DNA from: Formicarius rufipectus
Lineage: Eukaryota; Chordata; Aves; Passeriformes; Formicariidae
Direction: 5' to 3'
Length of the DNA stretch: 64,000 nt
Assembly: GCA_013399695.1 (NCBI GenBank)
Contig: VXAU01000313.1
Location: 1 to 64,000 of the forward strand
Shown in pieces: positions 24,801 through 38,432 of the stretch. Each line of letters starts with the position of its first letter. Positions within the stretch are counted from its first letter, which is position 1. Position numbers and translations under genes: made by a program. The notes beneath the pieces are model-generated. The model was not told where the DNA came from. It ran no database searches and worked only from the letters and a program-made list of their open reading frames with translations.

Positions 24801-27800
24801 ACTATTTTATAATTCTGGGGAATGAGAGCATTTTTCAGTGTTTAGCACTGAAAATCTCACATGGAAAAAAAATATGTGACAGGAAAAAAAGAACATAAAA
24901 ATAGACTAATCTTCACTCAAAGTATTGCAGTGCACACAGTTTAAAGACATGATTGTAGATACTTACATTTCTTTTTGTTTAAAACATCTCTTCTGGTGTT
25001 AAACATGGGAAAGCATAAGACAGGAAGAGGAGTACTGGATAGAAACACCTGTAAATATACTAGCTCATCAATAACTTCTCACTTGAGCTTTGTTTGGAAT
25101 TTTTGCTTAGAAATGAGGGCAAATCCCTAAGCAGTTGCTCATCCTCCACTAGGGTTGTACATTTCCTTGCTAAACAGTATTCATGTGGCTGAAGACAGTC
25201 AGTTTTTGCACATGTGTTTGCATGTATGTTCATATATATGTATATGACACATCTGTGTCTGTTTTCCTTGTAGAATGCAAAATTCAAAAAAGAAAATTGA
25301 TTTGTATTAATATTCATAGCCCTCTATATTTTTGCTGTTTACAGAAGGTCTGATACTTTTGGCTAGAAGATCTGCCATGCTGGTAATGAATTTGCAGCCT
25401 GGAAATGAGCCAATTTCAATCTCTACTTATCTCCCATTTATTTTGCTAGTGTTATTGGCAAAGTGCACGAATGTACCAGCTTCTCTTTCATTCTGAGGGA
25501 AATGGAAAAACTTAAAAGATGTTCAATATTTTTGTGTGAAATGCAGATACCAGTGAGGTTGATAAAAGCTTCACCAACAAGAAAAAAAGAAAGAAAACTG
25601 ACAGAAATTATATGTTCTTTTATAGTCTTTCAACTGTATTTTTGGACCACTGCAATTAGAAGGAAATTATATTCTGATGCATATATTCTGGACAGCCAGA
25701 CAGACCGCCCCTTTAACAAAGCACGCTGTCCCTGGACACGGTAAAAGGAACATGTTCTCATTTTGGAGCTGCTCTCAAACTCACTAATTAATTCTATAAC
25801 TCATATTCATAATTACCCTTATCATAATTTTTTTAATAATGAGTTTAAATTCCACAGAAACCTGGCTTCTTTTCCTCCCTCTGTCTCCACATAAAAAGCT
25901 GTTGAATAAGCACAATATATTTCTTATCTTTCAGGAACTCAGGCTGGTTCACAGTGTAAGCAGCTAAGCTGAAAGATTTAATTCATCTTGTTCATTAAAA
26001 TTCAAATAATTATAAAGTCAGAGATGTTAACTTTTCAGTTATTACAATACAGCTGGCAAACAGAGGCTGTTGTAACAACTGGGAGACTTAAAACCTCATC
26101 TTTGGTGGCCAGGTAATTTTTTTAACAGTTTAACAGGAATTTAAATCAATACTTCTGAGAAATCTGCTTTATGAAATTATTATTATGATTAATTAATTTA
26201 AATGTGCTTCATAAAATCTCGTGATATTTCATATGACATACATGTAGGTATTATTTAAAGCGCCTATGGGTGTGTTCCTTGCTGTCTTTAAGTACTAGAT
26301 AGAGTTCTGTGTAGAGAGGGAATAACCCACGACCCCTTTAATCTCTGATTCTTCAATTTTAATGGGAAACTGTACTTAAATATACAATGTGGGTGGAACT
26401 CCTTGAAACATTGTGCTCAGGAGAGAGGGTAGAGCTGGGTTTATAACCTTTGCTTAGGCATTTTTAATTCCTTTTTCAAACTTCTTTCTTTCTGAAATAT
26501 CTCCATGAGGTATGTTCCTTCTCTCACTGCATTTGCCTTCTCAGCTCAAAACTTAAGATGCTTCCTAGAATAATCACCAAAAAGTCAAGTGTATGGTTCA
26601 CTACAAAACTTGGCGCTGCCACACTGAAAGATGAACTATTTCCACCAAAGCATTTACTCTATGGTATATTTTCACCTGCTGGTGCTACTGGTCAGAAATA
26701 CTCTGCATGGATACAGATTTGCCAGTCATAAAATTAATGTCTATCCTTTGGGAAATTCGCAGGAACTTCAGCAGTGCCAGTGTTCATTTACTGCTTAAAT
26801 TGCACTTTTTCCTCAGTTTTGTACCAGAAAATGGTCTCAGCTCCTACACGACTTGAAGAATTATGGGAATAAATGAACCAAAGGGAAGGTATTCATAGCA
26901 CTGTCAGCCTGATCCCATTTATCAGCCAGATATCAACTTTCAACCTTCTTTGAAAGAAAGAAGCTGAAAATTGGACTGACCACCACATGCCACCATTACA
27001 CCATACAGATGCATTCCATTGCAGTCCAGTGTGGTTGTGGATGAGTTGTCTGGGTGGTGAGGATATGCAGACTATTTGGACAAAGGAGAGGAAATTATCT
27101 GGCAATCTGATGCTTTTTCATGTGACAAGAGATAATAGAGATGCTTCTAGGACCAAAGGGTATTGTCTGAATCTGGCCTCAAAAGACTTGAAAAGTACAC
27201 TGCTGTGTACTTTGAGAGCTGAAGGTACTTATTCTGAATGCAAGTAGTAACTTCTAGCAATGTGTGCAAGGACAATAAGAAAAGAATTTGTTGGCAACTA
27301 GATAGGAAACTCCTAGCGCCATCTTGACACCCTTTGTAAATGAGTAACACTTTTCAGCCTTTTATATTTAGCGCTTAGAAAGAGTTAAATGAGCATGATG
27401 GCCATGGAAATTTTATAGTCATTAGTGTTTTCTACTCCTTCTGTATTGAATGCCCTTGTGATAGAAGAGAAAGAACAAACATCAAAAGTACCTTTTAACT
27501 TCACAATTCTTTCTAAATTTCTTTAAACTTATAGGCTATAATGCTGGCTTTCAAACTTCAAAGAATGCAGGAAGATCAGGATCAGTCAGAAAATTATTTC
27601 TTACAGTTTAATAAAATATGCATGCGAATAGTATGACCTGCCAGAGAAATTATTCATGTGTTAATGTAATGTTGTAACATTAACTATATACTTTTAATTT
27701 CTTCCTCAGTAGCTTCTTTACCAGTAAGAACAGTACTGGGTCTAAATTGGGGTTGAAACATATATGGCATCACCAAAGCTGAAATTATTTCCACACTTAA

Positions 27801-27969
27801 TTGCTTTTTTGCTTCCACAAGATAACGATTTTTTTTTTTTTCCTATCCCTTTTCTTATTAGTAGTATTTGGGTAAAATGGAAGCAACTGAGATCTTTTAC
27901 CTTTACTTGGAGAATTCATGATGGACATTTTTACTCTCACTCTTCCACAGTGTCATTGTCTGTATGTAC
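24801..27969. other. Unique AT-rich DNA, no gene recognised
   Basis: Nothing nameable is visible here. From 26,105 to 26,265 there is a block of homeodomain-like TAAT/ATTA cores (AATTATTATTATGATTAATTAATTTAAAT and neighbours) of the kind often seen in conserved vertebrate enhancers. Composition alone cannot establish that. Open frames are all below 94 codons and unremarkable. Confidence 0.45.
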
Positions 27970-28205
27970 TTTGTTGGCTGGACTTCGTGAACGAAGATCT
28001 TGGGATAAGCCTGCGCAATGGATTTGTTAGGTGAGGCACAGTGTGCGCGGAACTGGCCCCACCCCCTTTACTCCTGAGGCTCATCTTGCCACGGCCGAGC
28101 AGCTCGGACGGCGACAGCGAGTTCCTCAGGATTCGAACCGGCGTCCTCAGAGGAGGAGCCGGCTCCACAGGCGGGGGCCTACGCCACTCGGCCACCGCCC
28201 GCCGC
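27970..28205 (-). mobile_element. tRNA-derived SINE, full-length copy 1
   Basis: Read on the minus strand, the element begins GCGGCGGGCGGTGGCCGAGTGG. The RNA polymerase III A box TGGCCGAGTGG falls at 28,184-28,194 and a perfect B box GGTTCGAATCC at 28,129-28,139. The A-box spelling is of the tRNA-Leu/Ser type. A unique tail of about 140 bp follows, containing GGGGTGGGGCCAGTTCC, CACACTGTGCCTCACC and CAGGCTTATCCCAAGATCTTC, and it ends in CCAACAAA. The same head and tail recur at 55,797-56,034 at roughly 88% identity by eye, so this is one mobile family. This copy still has many CpG sites (CCGCC, CGCCG, CGCGC), which accounts for its high GC. The tail lacks the ATTCTATG-type end of CR1, so CR1 is unlikely to be the mobilising LINE. 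No clean target-site duplication is visible around this copy. Confidence 0.85.
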
Positions 28206-31200
28206 CTCTCAAGTGTAACATACAAACAGAAAAGCAATAATGTCAGGCTGTTGAGAAATCCTGGGAGCCCACGTGGGTCAGAGCACCAGGGGAAGACCTC
28301 GCCTTGTCCTCTCTGCCACCGAATGACACAAACGTGGCACTGCAGCCACGCCTGCAACACAAGCTGGGCCCTGGGCAGGACTGTATGTACTACATTTATT
28401 AGTACTTACAGAAACACTTATTGAATGCTTTTGTGAATGAATTAAACAGTTTTTCTTTATGGCCACTACTGTAAAATACTTAATCCCATAGGACTGGTTC
28501 CTTGGAATTTCTTTCCTTAGAGGATTTCCTACCTCTATTTCTATGGTAAACATGTGATTAAAATCATGTACATACTAGTACAAGGACATGTACAAAGTAT
28601 AATGTTCTAACTTACTATTCAAATAAAATTCTTAACAGATGCAGAAAAGTTCTATATAGCTTATTTCAACAATGTCCTGCAATAACTCTGTAGTTCAATT
28701 CTAAACTGTATGGAGGCAGTGAGAAAAATAATTGATCTCTTCTTTCAACAAACTTTCTGTATGGTCTTTGCAAACCAACTACTTGTATTTTAGTCTTCTC
28801 AAGTGTAAATCCAAGGCCTAACTTCATTAAAATGGTTTGAAATCATTCAGGGGAAAGTGCTATTTTACAAATATTTTTATAAAAAGTATTTGCTTTTATC
28901 TATGTTCATTGTTTTAACTTCTAACATTTCGTTCGTTACTTTTATGTTCTTGTGCTATGGCCCGAGGTAAATTAAGAAGAGTAAATAAGAACCTATTTGG
29001 CATTGCTGGTTTTTTTCATTGTGTTATATATATCTGTCTTAGTTTCCTTAAATAAATATTCCTTGTCCCTTTTATCTTCTAAAGTGGCTACCTGTCTAGT
29101 ATTTAAAAGATTTTCTTAGTGACAATGCTGCCAGGGTTATTATTTTTTATAAAATTATTGGTTTTTTTCTGTTAATGTCAAATGGTTTCCAGCTCTTTTT
29201 CATATACTGTCGCACAATAACCGAAACCCATAGATCACTAATGGCTGATATGTTTTCTCTAGCTACCATGCCACCTTTCTTGTATTTTATCTTGACATCA
29301 AGGTTATCTCATGGAAGTGGTTTCTCAGTTACTCCACATTCAGTTAGTCTGCACCATCTTGCTGGCACTCAATAACATCATAATGTCACATGAGGCTTTT
29401 TAGTCATGAACATGCAGAACTTAGAGCTCAAAATGATTTCATAAAGCTCCTAATAAACATTTGGCACTTACACATAACTAGTTTTTGGTCTGTGCTGGAC
29501 TTCACTCAGTGTCCTCTGCATTTAAAATTAGTATATACTGCTAGAGTTTTGCCACTGTTTGGCTTGAGACATGGACTGGGACCTGATGGTCATCACCAAG
29601 TTTGTCACCACCTACATAAGAAAAGTATCTTTGTTCTGTACAACATCCTATTTAGAAAATTAACTGAGAAAACACAATGTGTTTATTCAAATAGTGCAAA
29701 TAATCAAATTCCAGAAGTTCAGCTGGGACAAGTGCATTGGGATTGTTATAAAAGTCATGGAAGAACCATAAGGAGACACACAGAGCACATATAACAGAGA
29801 AAAATATTTAACTTGAGCTTTTCCCTGAATCACAAATGAACCAAATACAAAACCTTTTTGAGGTTACGAATAGGGTTTAATTATATGTTTTCTCACATGT
29901 TGGCACTTTCTGGAATCTGTGGGCGAAAAAGTGGAATTATGAAAATACCACAAGTATTTTTTGGGTAGTGCTGGTTTAAAGGAAATGAAGAAATACTGGA
30001 AACCAAAGAAAGACATTTTTTTCCTGAACATTTCCTTCAATCAGCATTCTGGGACAGTTCAGATGAATTTCCAGAAGTTCTGGGGACATGTCCAGGTTTT
30101 GCAGTTTTCCTTTATAATGTACTGAATGACGAAACTTTTTTGCAATTCACTTGCAGCAGCTAGAATGTTTCCATTCATTACCAATATTATGACATTTGTC
30201 TCTTCACTTATTCATGTCTCATTCATAGAAATACATTCACATTCTTTATAATGCAGTCCATTGAGTAAGAATGATTTCTTCTGTCTAAAAGATTTTTGAT
30301 CATTTGGGTATAGAATTAGCAAAGTGGAATCCTATATAGAATTCCTATATAGAATGTAGAATATCCTATCTATAAAGAAACTAATGAGGAACCTAGAGAG
30401 GCAGGAGATGAATGACAGGGATTGAGGGAAGACAAGAGTATTGTGACTACCTGCTCACTTATTTTATCACATTTTCTAATTAAAAACCTTCTCATTCTGA
30501 AAGACCTAACTCTCTCCAGGAATCTGCAACACACAATCATAATTCTGCTCTTATCACAGGTGACTGTCTTTATTTTGTCATGCTGTCCCAGTACGATGTT
30601 ATTAGAGGTGGTTAGGCTGGAAGAGGACTGCTAAGCATGGCCTAGTGCTGGGATGACACGGTGGAAAACCTGAGGAACAGTGTCCTATGAGAGGTGTGCT
30701 GCATCCACAGAGACCATGAGCATCACTCAAACCCAGGCTTGAGTTTCACCTCTTTTCAAGTTCCTCCACAGCTCATGTTCCCTATTCATGCCTCAGGTAA
30801 TCCCCTTCAACAAGCACTTGTCTGGGATATTATGGATGACTGGCACATCAGGGCAGTCTCAAGCTTTTGTTCATTAACTCACAATTCCTCTCATCAGGGC
30901 CTCTATTATTCAGGCTAACTCAAACTTTAAGTTGTTTGTTTATCATTTATTTGTTTGTTTGTTTAAGATAGCACTGATGTTCACATATTCCACAACCTTG
31001 CCCTAAATTTTCAAATGTGCTATGATCATTCACATAGCATGTTGAACCTTTTCATATGGTCAGACACTTGCTAACAAGAAAATTTTACCTCTGACCTTAG
31101 CAGTGGCATATTTCTTGTGAATCTACTTTGTTTTGCACTGGGAATATCAACCAAATCAATACTGCTATTCTGCTTCATTGGCTTTCCTGATCAAATCAGA

Positions 31201-34200
31201 TTGAGAGGACTGTCTGGCAATATTTACACACAACATGTTTCTTGCCTATTCCTCATTATACATATGTAATTATTTTTCAATTGCATTCCCAGAGGTGAGT
31301 GACAGCACACAGATACCAGAGATGCTATTCTGCCCCCAGCTAAAGCTCTGAGAAGTGTATGGTATTAGTAAGAACCCTGTTTCCTTGGTTACATTTAGCA
31401 AATTTGCATGCCAGCATGGTGCTATTCATCATCAGAGACATCACAGACCTGTCCGTGGAGAGAGAGGTTTGAAAGTGAATAACCTTTGCATTCTTAGCTT
31501 CTGCTTTGAATATATGGATGAGGAAGAAATAGTTGTCAACACATGCATGGTAGAGGACAGGCAGGCTGAGAAGCTGAGTCTTGGAAGCCTTTGGGGCTGA
31601 AATTGAGTCCTCTGTAAGACTGGACAAAGTATCTGTGCGTGTAGGAGAAGTTTATATGTTTAACATTAGTGCTGTTTATGAATGGCCATGAGATAATTAA
31701 AAGTTCTTGCTCAGGACTTGTGCCCTGGCTCCTGTCTCTGGTTATACATTGTGACAGGGAGAGACAGGACGCTGATGTTGCATTCTCACCAAGCATTGCC
31801 AGAACATGAGGTATTAGGGAGATTTTTTTTTCCCTAGGTGTGTAAAAGTAATGGATCAAGAGTAAGTTAACCTGGCCGCAGAGGCCAAAGTAGTGAAGGC
31901 AGACCAGTAGAGATTATCCTGGAAACTAAAACTCCTCCTCTCAGACAGCCTGTGGTAAAAGTATTGCATGCTTTCTTGAAGGCATGTGTACCTCAGCTGG
32001 ATGGGATCAATCTTGTCCTAGGAGGACCAGGTTGCCCTATATCTCCCAGACATGGTGGACAGATGGTGTCTCATCTCTGCAGTAATCACTGGAAGTGGAA
32101 TTCTCCCCTGAATGTGCTATCTGTGTCACTCTATACAAATTCACCCACAGGTCCAGTCCTAGTTGAGTTTCAGTGAACAGTCCAAAGCCAAGGCAAAGCA
32201 TTCATTTAATTTATCTTTTCAGAACTTTTATATTAAAAACAGTAAATCATATCCATTTGGTAACTTACAGCCAGTGAACCTGACAGTCACTGAATGAAAG
32301 CTGCATTAACTTTCAAACTGGACAAGGCCTAAGAGGGTAGTGCAGTGCCTGGAAATGGATGAGGATTCAGAGAAGAAGTGCTTAGTGGCAAGCAATATAA
32401 GTACGTAGCTGTATGTCCAAACCAGGACAAATATCAGTGCAGTTTCCAGTAACACATCAGAAATGGCTTGAACAGTAAGTCACTGATCCAGATGTATGCA
32501 ACTGAAGACAACATAAGCTGCAAGTTTATTAAAATGGTGCACCAGCTATTTTCCAAGTTGCTCCAGGACGTGAGTTCACTGAGTTCCCAGCAGTGTGGTA
32601 TTGCAGATAGTTCTATGTGCAGAGCCCCTCTACACCTCCACATCCTGTGCTGGGGCACTGAACTCCAGTTGAAACAGCAACTGCAAGTGCATTGAGCTAA
32701 ATGTCTCTGTGAAGTGCTTTAATGGGAGTGTTATACTTTGAAATCTAATGCCCTAACTATGCATTTGGAGTGCTCAGGGAAAGATGGGAAGAGCTGAGGG
32801 AACTGTATAGACTCGGCTGGAAAAGTACCTTCCTGATCCCCCAATGCAACATCCTCCAGTCTTCACTCTACATGAAGGAAGAAAGAGTTCACTCCCAGAC
32901 ATGCAAATGCTTAAATTACCAAAGGAAGGATAAAAGCAGGCCAGCTCCCCTTTACTGCAAATTTACTAATAGAAAGTATGAAATTTTACTTATGTCCTTT
33001 ATGAAGGGCCCCCCTGCCCCCTGGTCTTCACCTGACTCAGCCTGATTAAATCCTGGCACTTAATGAAATGGGGAGAGGGGTTTTGAGATAAGCTCTTTCA
33101 GAACAGTAGTTAATGGTTTTAGTCTGGGAAGAGTGAAATGTTTTTCTGTTTTACAAAGGAGATTCTTATCAGTCTAGAAATTAATTACCTTTCTTAAAGT
33201 TTTGATATTTTTTGCTCACACTGCAAATTAAGATATGGGGAGCTTTATTGTTAATGCATAAAGTGCCAATGTTGTTTGCCCAGGGTTTTCTTTTCTTGAG
33301 GTGCCCTTCAAACTGTCACTAAGAACATCAAACACCAGGCTGAGGTATCAAATTTGAATTGCAAAGAAAATAATTTTAAGGTATAGAGACATTTTCAATC
33401 CTGGCATTTGGCTGATCTGTGGAGTTGCATTGGCAGGTGGCTTGAATGAGTGCTGCTTCAAGCAACAGTAGCTGTGGGCATCAGGGCATCCAGCTGTGAG
33501 AACAGATCTGCATGGTGCAGTAATGATAACTGGTGATCATGGAAGTCTCTTTATCTTGAAGAGTCCTGAAGTAATTTATGGCTGGTGAGGACCACAGCCA
33601 GGTGTACTGTAACCAAGAGACTGATACAGTTTCTGTCTCTGCTGAGAGCTCATCCATCTGATTCAGGTTATTCTTTCTGGCCCTGTCCCTCATTGGGTGC
33701 TAGACATCTTGCTTCTCTAGCAGTACTTTCTTCCTTATTACATATCTTATTTCCTAGGTTAGTCAGACCAGGAGCCAAGATCCTAAATCCCAGCTCTGTA
33801 CAAATTTGCAGGGGTCAGAGCCAGCCTCAGAGCTAAGTCTTAACTGCTTGTGGTAATAACAAACCTGAAATCATCAGGGAAACCTTCAGACTCTGATGAG
33901 GCACGCTATAAAATTAATTTTTAGAAAATGTGATCTTTTTATTTTCTGCTTATATTTTGTTCCTGGTTTCAAGATCTTCTTTGTGAACTTGGGAGCTTTA
34001 GTAATTTTAAATGAAAATGGAAATTGTCATGTAATCTCCAGATACCAGAAGAGAATGTTGTGTCTGCTAGAGGGAGATTCTTGATAAAATCATGGGAGTG
34101 GGCAGCTGGATACAAGGGCTTATGAAATTATTTTAATAATAACAGAGTTTAAAGTTTCCTGACAGGCCCCCTGTGTTAGGCACTGTAACCCCTAAAGAAT

Positions 34201-34460
34201 CTACAGGCATATATATTCTACTTTATAGTATCTCTGTTCTTTCCCTGTTTGATAATCAAAAATTACATTCAGGCATGAATGCAAATTCCACACCAAGGAA
34301 TCAAAATAAGCTTGGCTTTCTGACTTCAAGCCCTATTCATCCTGGGCCAAGGCAAGAAGACTAAAATGAAAACTTGAATCCCAAAAATGGATTCCAGCAA
34401 ATCTCCTGGATTCAAAGAGTTGTTCATTGAGTTTGTTGTTCAAAATTCTGCATTAATACA
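28206..34460. other. Unique AT-rich DNA
   Basis: No gene or nameable repeat is recognised. Open frames such as 29,390-29,794 (plus, 134 codons) lack domain signatures and clear splice boundaries. A small ATATAGAATTCCTATATAGAAT duplication occurs near 30,333-30,358, and a TTTG-repeat patch near 30,945-30,963. Confidence 0.5.
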
Positions 34461-34515
34461 TATTCTGAGCATCTGGACTAAAGAGGTTAATATTCTGAGC
34501 ATCTGGACTAAAGAG
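34461..34515. repeat. Tandem duplication, period 30 bp
   Basis: The 25-mer TATTCTGAGCATCTGGACTAAAGAG at 34,461-34,485 is repeated exactly at 34,491-34,515 with a 5-nt difference between. The copies are identical while the surroundings are ordinary unique DNA, so this is a recent local duplication (slippage or double-strand-break repair) or a polymorphic site. Confidence 0.9.
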
Positions 34516-37500
34516 CTGTTTAAAGCCCTTTGCTTAATCCAAATATACTGAATTAAATGCAGAATGCATAGTTCCACATATTTTAACCTCTTTGCTTCTG
34601 GCCAAACATGAATCTTTAGTTCCTAGCTGATAGCCCTGCTGTGAAGCCATTTGCTCATCTGAGTGCAGGTTTCTTGGGGCTGCACATGTGCGTGCGCATT
34701 ACGCATGATACATTACACTAGTGCTCTGCACTCTTTCCCATTCATATGCAAAATTGCTGGTGTGTTAATAATGGAATTTGTGCCCTCAGAGTTGTGTGGA
34801 ACAGAAAGAGAAAAGGAGAGGAAAACAATGTGCGCATAAAGATGGGAAAGGGGGCTAAAGAGGTATACACCTGTGTGTGTGTGACATGATAGCTCACGCA
34901 CCTCTGAGAAAGTGAACTATAGCTGGTGAGGAGTGCTCGTGACAGTCGGTGAGAGGTACTGACATTAAAGAGATAAAAATAGTTTTATTAAAATTATATG
35001 CTAGAAGGAGGAGTTCTGGAAGCAGAAATCAAAATTCTGTGAAGTCTTCGTCCATGAATCAGGCCAAAACACATAATTCAATTCAAGGTAGTTCAGTTTA
35101 ATCTACCAAACAGCCTAGTGATAGTGATTGTATAAAGAAGTTTTTCATCCGGATCTTTTTAACTTCAAGGCAGTAGAAACTTCGTGAAAATCTGAGGTAA
35201 CATATTGGTGGTATTTTTTTCCCACTTGCCTTCTTGGATGCATTGTACTGCAGCCTTGAGGTGCTATGGAGTTACGGAGTGAATCCTGGGCACACCCTAA
35301 AAGATTCAGCCTCACTTTAAGAAATACATTTTCATGTACCATTTAATATTCGTTTTAAAAAACGTAGCAAAGAGCATAGTTACATTGCGGTGAAATTAGT
35401 TTACATAAATGAAGTATGCCCAAGTTAGCTCTTCCGCTTTCTCCCATAGAGGCAGCAGAGAGCTATTTTTCTTTTTGTCCTTCCAATTCATCCAGTTCTG
35501 GAATGTACAGAGATTAAAACAAATTTAAAGATTGAAAGTCCTCTATGCATGTTTATCTATTTTTCCTAAATTATGTTGACTTCTCTGAGTCACAGAAAAT
35601 TGAAAACTGAAAGTATACAATGGGGATGGATGTAATGCTCGGTGTTGTCTGTAGATTTTACATTAAGCACCTACTTTTGGATTCAATCACCAAGGGTAAT
35701 GAGCAGCTGGACTTTTGATACGACCTGGTATGACCATTCCTGGGTGATATTGAGACACAGATTAAATACCTGGGGAAAAAACTTAAATCAAAGTAAGAAA
35801 TCATAATATATATGGATTGTTCAGTACACACATAGAACAGTCTTGTAAATGATGAACCTGTGCCAGCAAAAGATCCTGTGCAAAAGATCCTAGAAACGTG
35901 GAAAGAGTGTGTGTTTCTGTGAATGCATATCTGCTCTCAAGGGAGAGACAAGTACCAAATTAAAGCAAATCTATTTCAGAGCCTGTTAGAACCCAGTTTT
36001 TCATGAAAGTCTGAGCTTTAAATTAATCAAATTAATTAAAAATTTACTACTTTGAGATATCAGGAAGTTGGGTAAATCTCCAATGGCTTCATTTTTGCTT
36101 CAGCACAGTGAAAAGTGACTTCTTGGTGGATGGAATCCTGACAAACAGGTGCTCTGGGATGAAGGCCATTACAAACCATCTTGATTTAAACTTTAGATTA
36201 AGTAGAAAAAGATGGAGAAAAGTGCTTTTTTGTGCAAAGCAAAGAAACAAATGAAGACTGTTAATTGCATGCAATCCAGCTGGAATGATAAATATCTACT
36301 ATGAGGGGTTTTTTTTCTGGGTAGGAGTCTGAACACTTAAACCAGGAACACACATTTTTCTTGTTAAATTCACAAAATTCAACATCTCTGTTTTACTGCA
36401 AGAAACACAAGTATTTATGTTTTGCATTAAAAAATAGGTTGTTTGGGCTCCCATATATTTGAGAAAATGCTTTTCCCTTGGTTTCCATTAACTAAGGTGG
36501 TGTACCAGTCCTGTTCTCTGCCTCTGTGTTTTACCAGCTCTCAGGCAGGCAGTAGCAAATCCCGTTTCTAATCAGGTCTGTGAGAGAGCCCATTGGGTTG
36601 CTCAGTTTGTGATTAGGCTGAGGTGCTCAGCTGCAAACCGCGCTCACTTTGCTGGGCCAGATTTTGCAAGGTGCTTGATTTTCTACAAGGCTCTTATATG
36701 CTTTCAGGAAAACAGGAGGCAGTTAAGTTTGGGCATGAGTTTAATGAGAGGAAATGTCCTGGATTAACATGGCAGGTGTCAAATTCAAGACTATTTGAAG
36801 GAAATGTGAAGTTAATGCAATTAAAACATATGAAAAATTAGATTTTAGCCCCCATAGTTTTTCTTAAAGTTTCACCACATTTTCTTTGGGATATTTTCAT
36901 CATGTATCATCAACAGAATTTGAAGGAGAGCTGAGAATCATTTATAATACCATGACAAATAACCTGAAAATTTCTAATTCAATGGCAGGGAAGGTATGGT
37001 AAAAGAAACTATTAACAATGAAAGAGCTGTCTAACAATATTATAGAACAACAAAATAGTTGAATTTAAAAACAGAAACAGAAATACTGTGGGTTTGCTTC
37101 AAGACAAATATTCCTGCCTTATGCATGCTACAAAAATGTATCTCCTTCTGGACACAGTAACCAGCTCTAAAAAAAAAAGAAAGGCAGGATTTCTTTGCAC
37201 TCCCTAAATAATTTTTTTTAATGACCTCTGTGCCACAATTTTTGCCTCCAAGCAGTAATTAACCACTCTGCAAGTCACCACAAGTAATACAGAAATGAAT
37301 TACACTTACAAAAATAATCTGCAGCATTAATATAGTTTAAACTAAAGTAATCAGACTTGTACTACTACACTCTTATGCTTCTCAGCTACAAATGTTATGA
37401 AATTTTCAATAGCTTTCAGTGTCCTGCATAACAATTCTTGTTGAAAAAAACTGCAAAGCCTAAACCACCAAGGGAAGTCTGAAATGAGCAGAACTGTCCT

Positions 37501-38340
37501 TGAACACACATTAAAATGGTTTGCATTTATTATCCAGGCAAAGTGATAGTTGCTTCATGCAACTTTTTTTTTTTTTTTTTTTTTTCCCAGAGTCTTCCAT
37601 AAAATGATGGGAATATATGTAAATAAGGTTAACCATCTTTCACTGCATTTGATCGTATCTTGCAACATCTTATGGGTGGAGAAAATATGAAGAATACCAT
37701 CATCCAATTTTCCCTCAGGTTTTTAGTTAACCAGCAGAATGCCTACATGCAGAGCTTGATTCTTTCACTTAGGCTGGTACCAGTTGAGAGTAAATCTATT
37801 CAAGTCAACAAAACCTCCCTCAGGCATGAAGTACTTAAAGAATGGAAGGCTGCTCATCCTATCAGTTTACTGCTACAAATCTTTCAGTAAGTTTGTAGTA
37901 AATCTTTTTGTTTCTGAGATATGACCTCCTTTGTTTCAGTAACACATAGCAGTATCTTTACTGTGTTTGCTTTATATCAGCTTGAATAGCAGCAGTTTTT
38001 ATCAGAAGCCTTTCTCTGACATCACCTTTGCCAAATGACTTGGATTTGCATGACCAATATTGCTAAATTAGAACAAACTGCACAACTTTGCGAATTAGTA
38101 TTTTCATCATCTTATACCAAAGTGTAACATATCTCATTATTTAAATCTCTGCTAAATTTGCTGGACTAAGAGTCATTTGATATGAATGCTGATATACTTT
38201 TTACATAAAAGAAAAATAGACTTTTAATTAGGAATTGTGGAACAGTGTGATTATAATGTTTTATATACTCCTAGTACATATTTTGGTATGTGAAAATAAA
38301 GATTATCTATGAATTTGTTATGCCCAAAGCTAATAAACCA
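34516..38340. other. Unique AT-rich DNA
   Basis: No gene is recognised. A 12-nt direct repeat, GCAAAAGATCCT, occurs at 35,866-35,877 and 35,880-35,891. A T22 tract followed by CCCAG (37,564-37,590) looks like a splice acceptor, with a 76-codon frame further right ending in CAGTAAGTTTG near 37,890. That frame has a stop between the acceptor and its start, so a coding exon is not supported. Confidence 0.45.
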
Positions 38341-38346
38341 GCAGAA

Positions 38347-38432
38347 AATATATTTATATATATATATAAAAATATATTAATATATTATATATCCTATAAA
38401 GTCTATTAATATTAATATTAATATATTAATCT
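38347..38432. repeat. AT-rich low-complexity tract
   Basis: Alternating TATATA and TATTAATATTAATATTAATA stretches form nearly pure A+T DNA, interrupted once by CCTATAAAGTC. It is a typical decayed AT microsatellite with local self-complementarity. Confidence 0.85.

Noticed and set aside
27953..28424. Overlapping open frames of 127-135 codons on both strands
   Set aside because: They cross the GC-rich SINE copy; the length comes from its base composition, and the same region in the second copy has different frames.
29390..29794. 134-codon plus-strand frame
   Set aside because: No domain, no splice context, and no composition change; consistent with chance.
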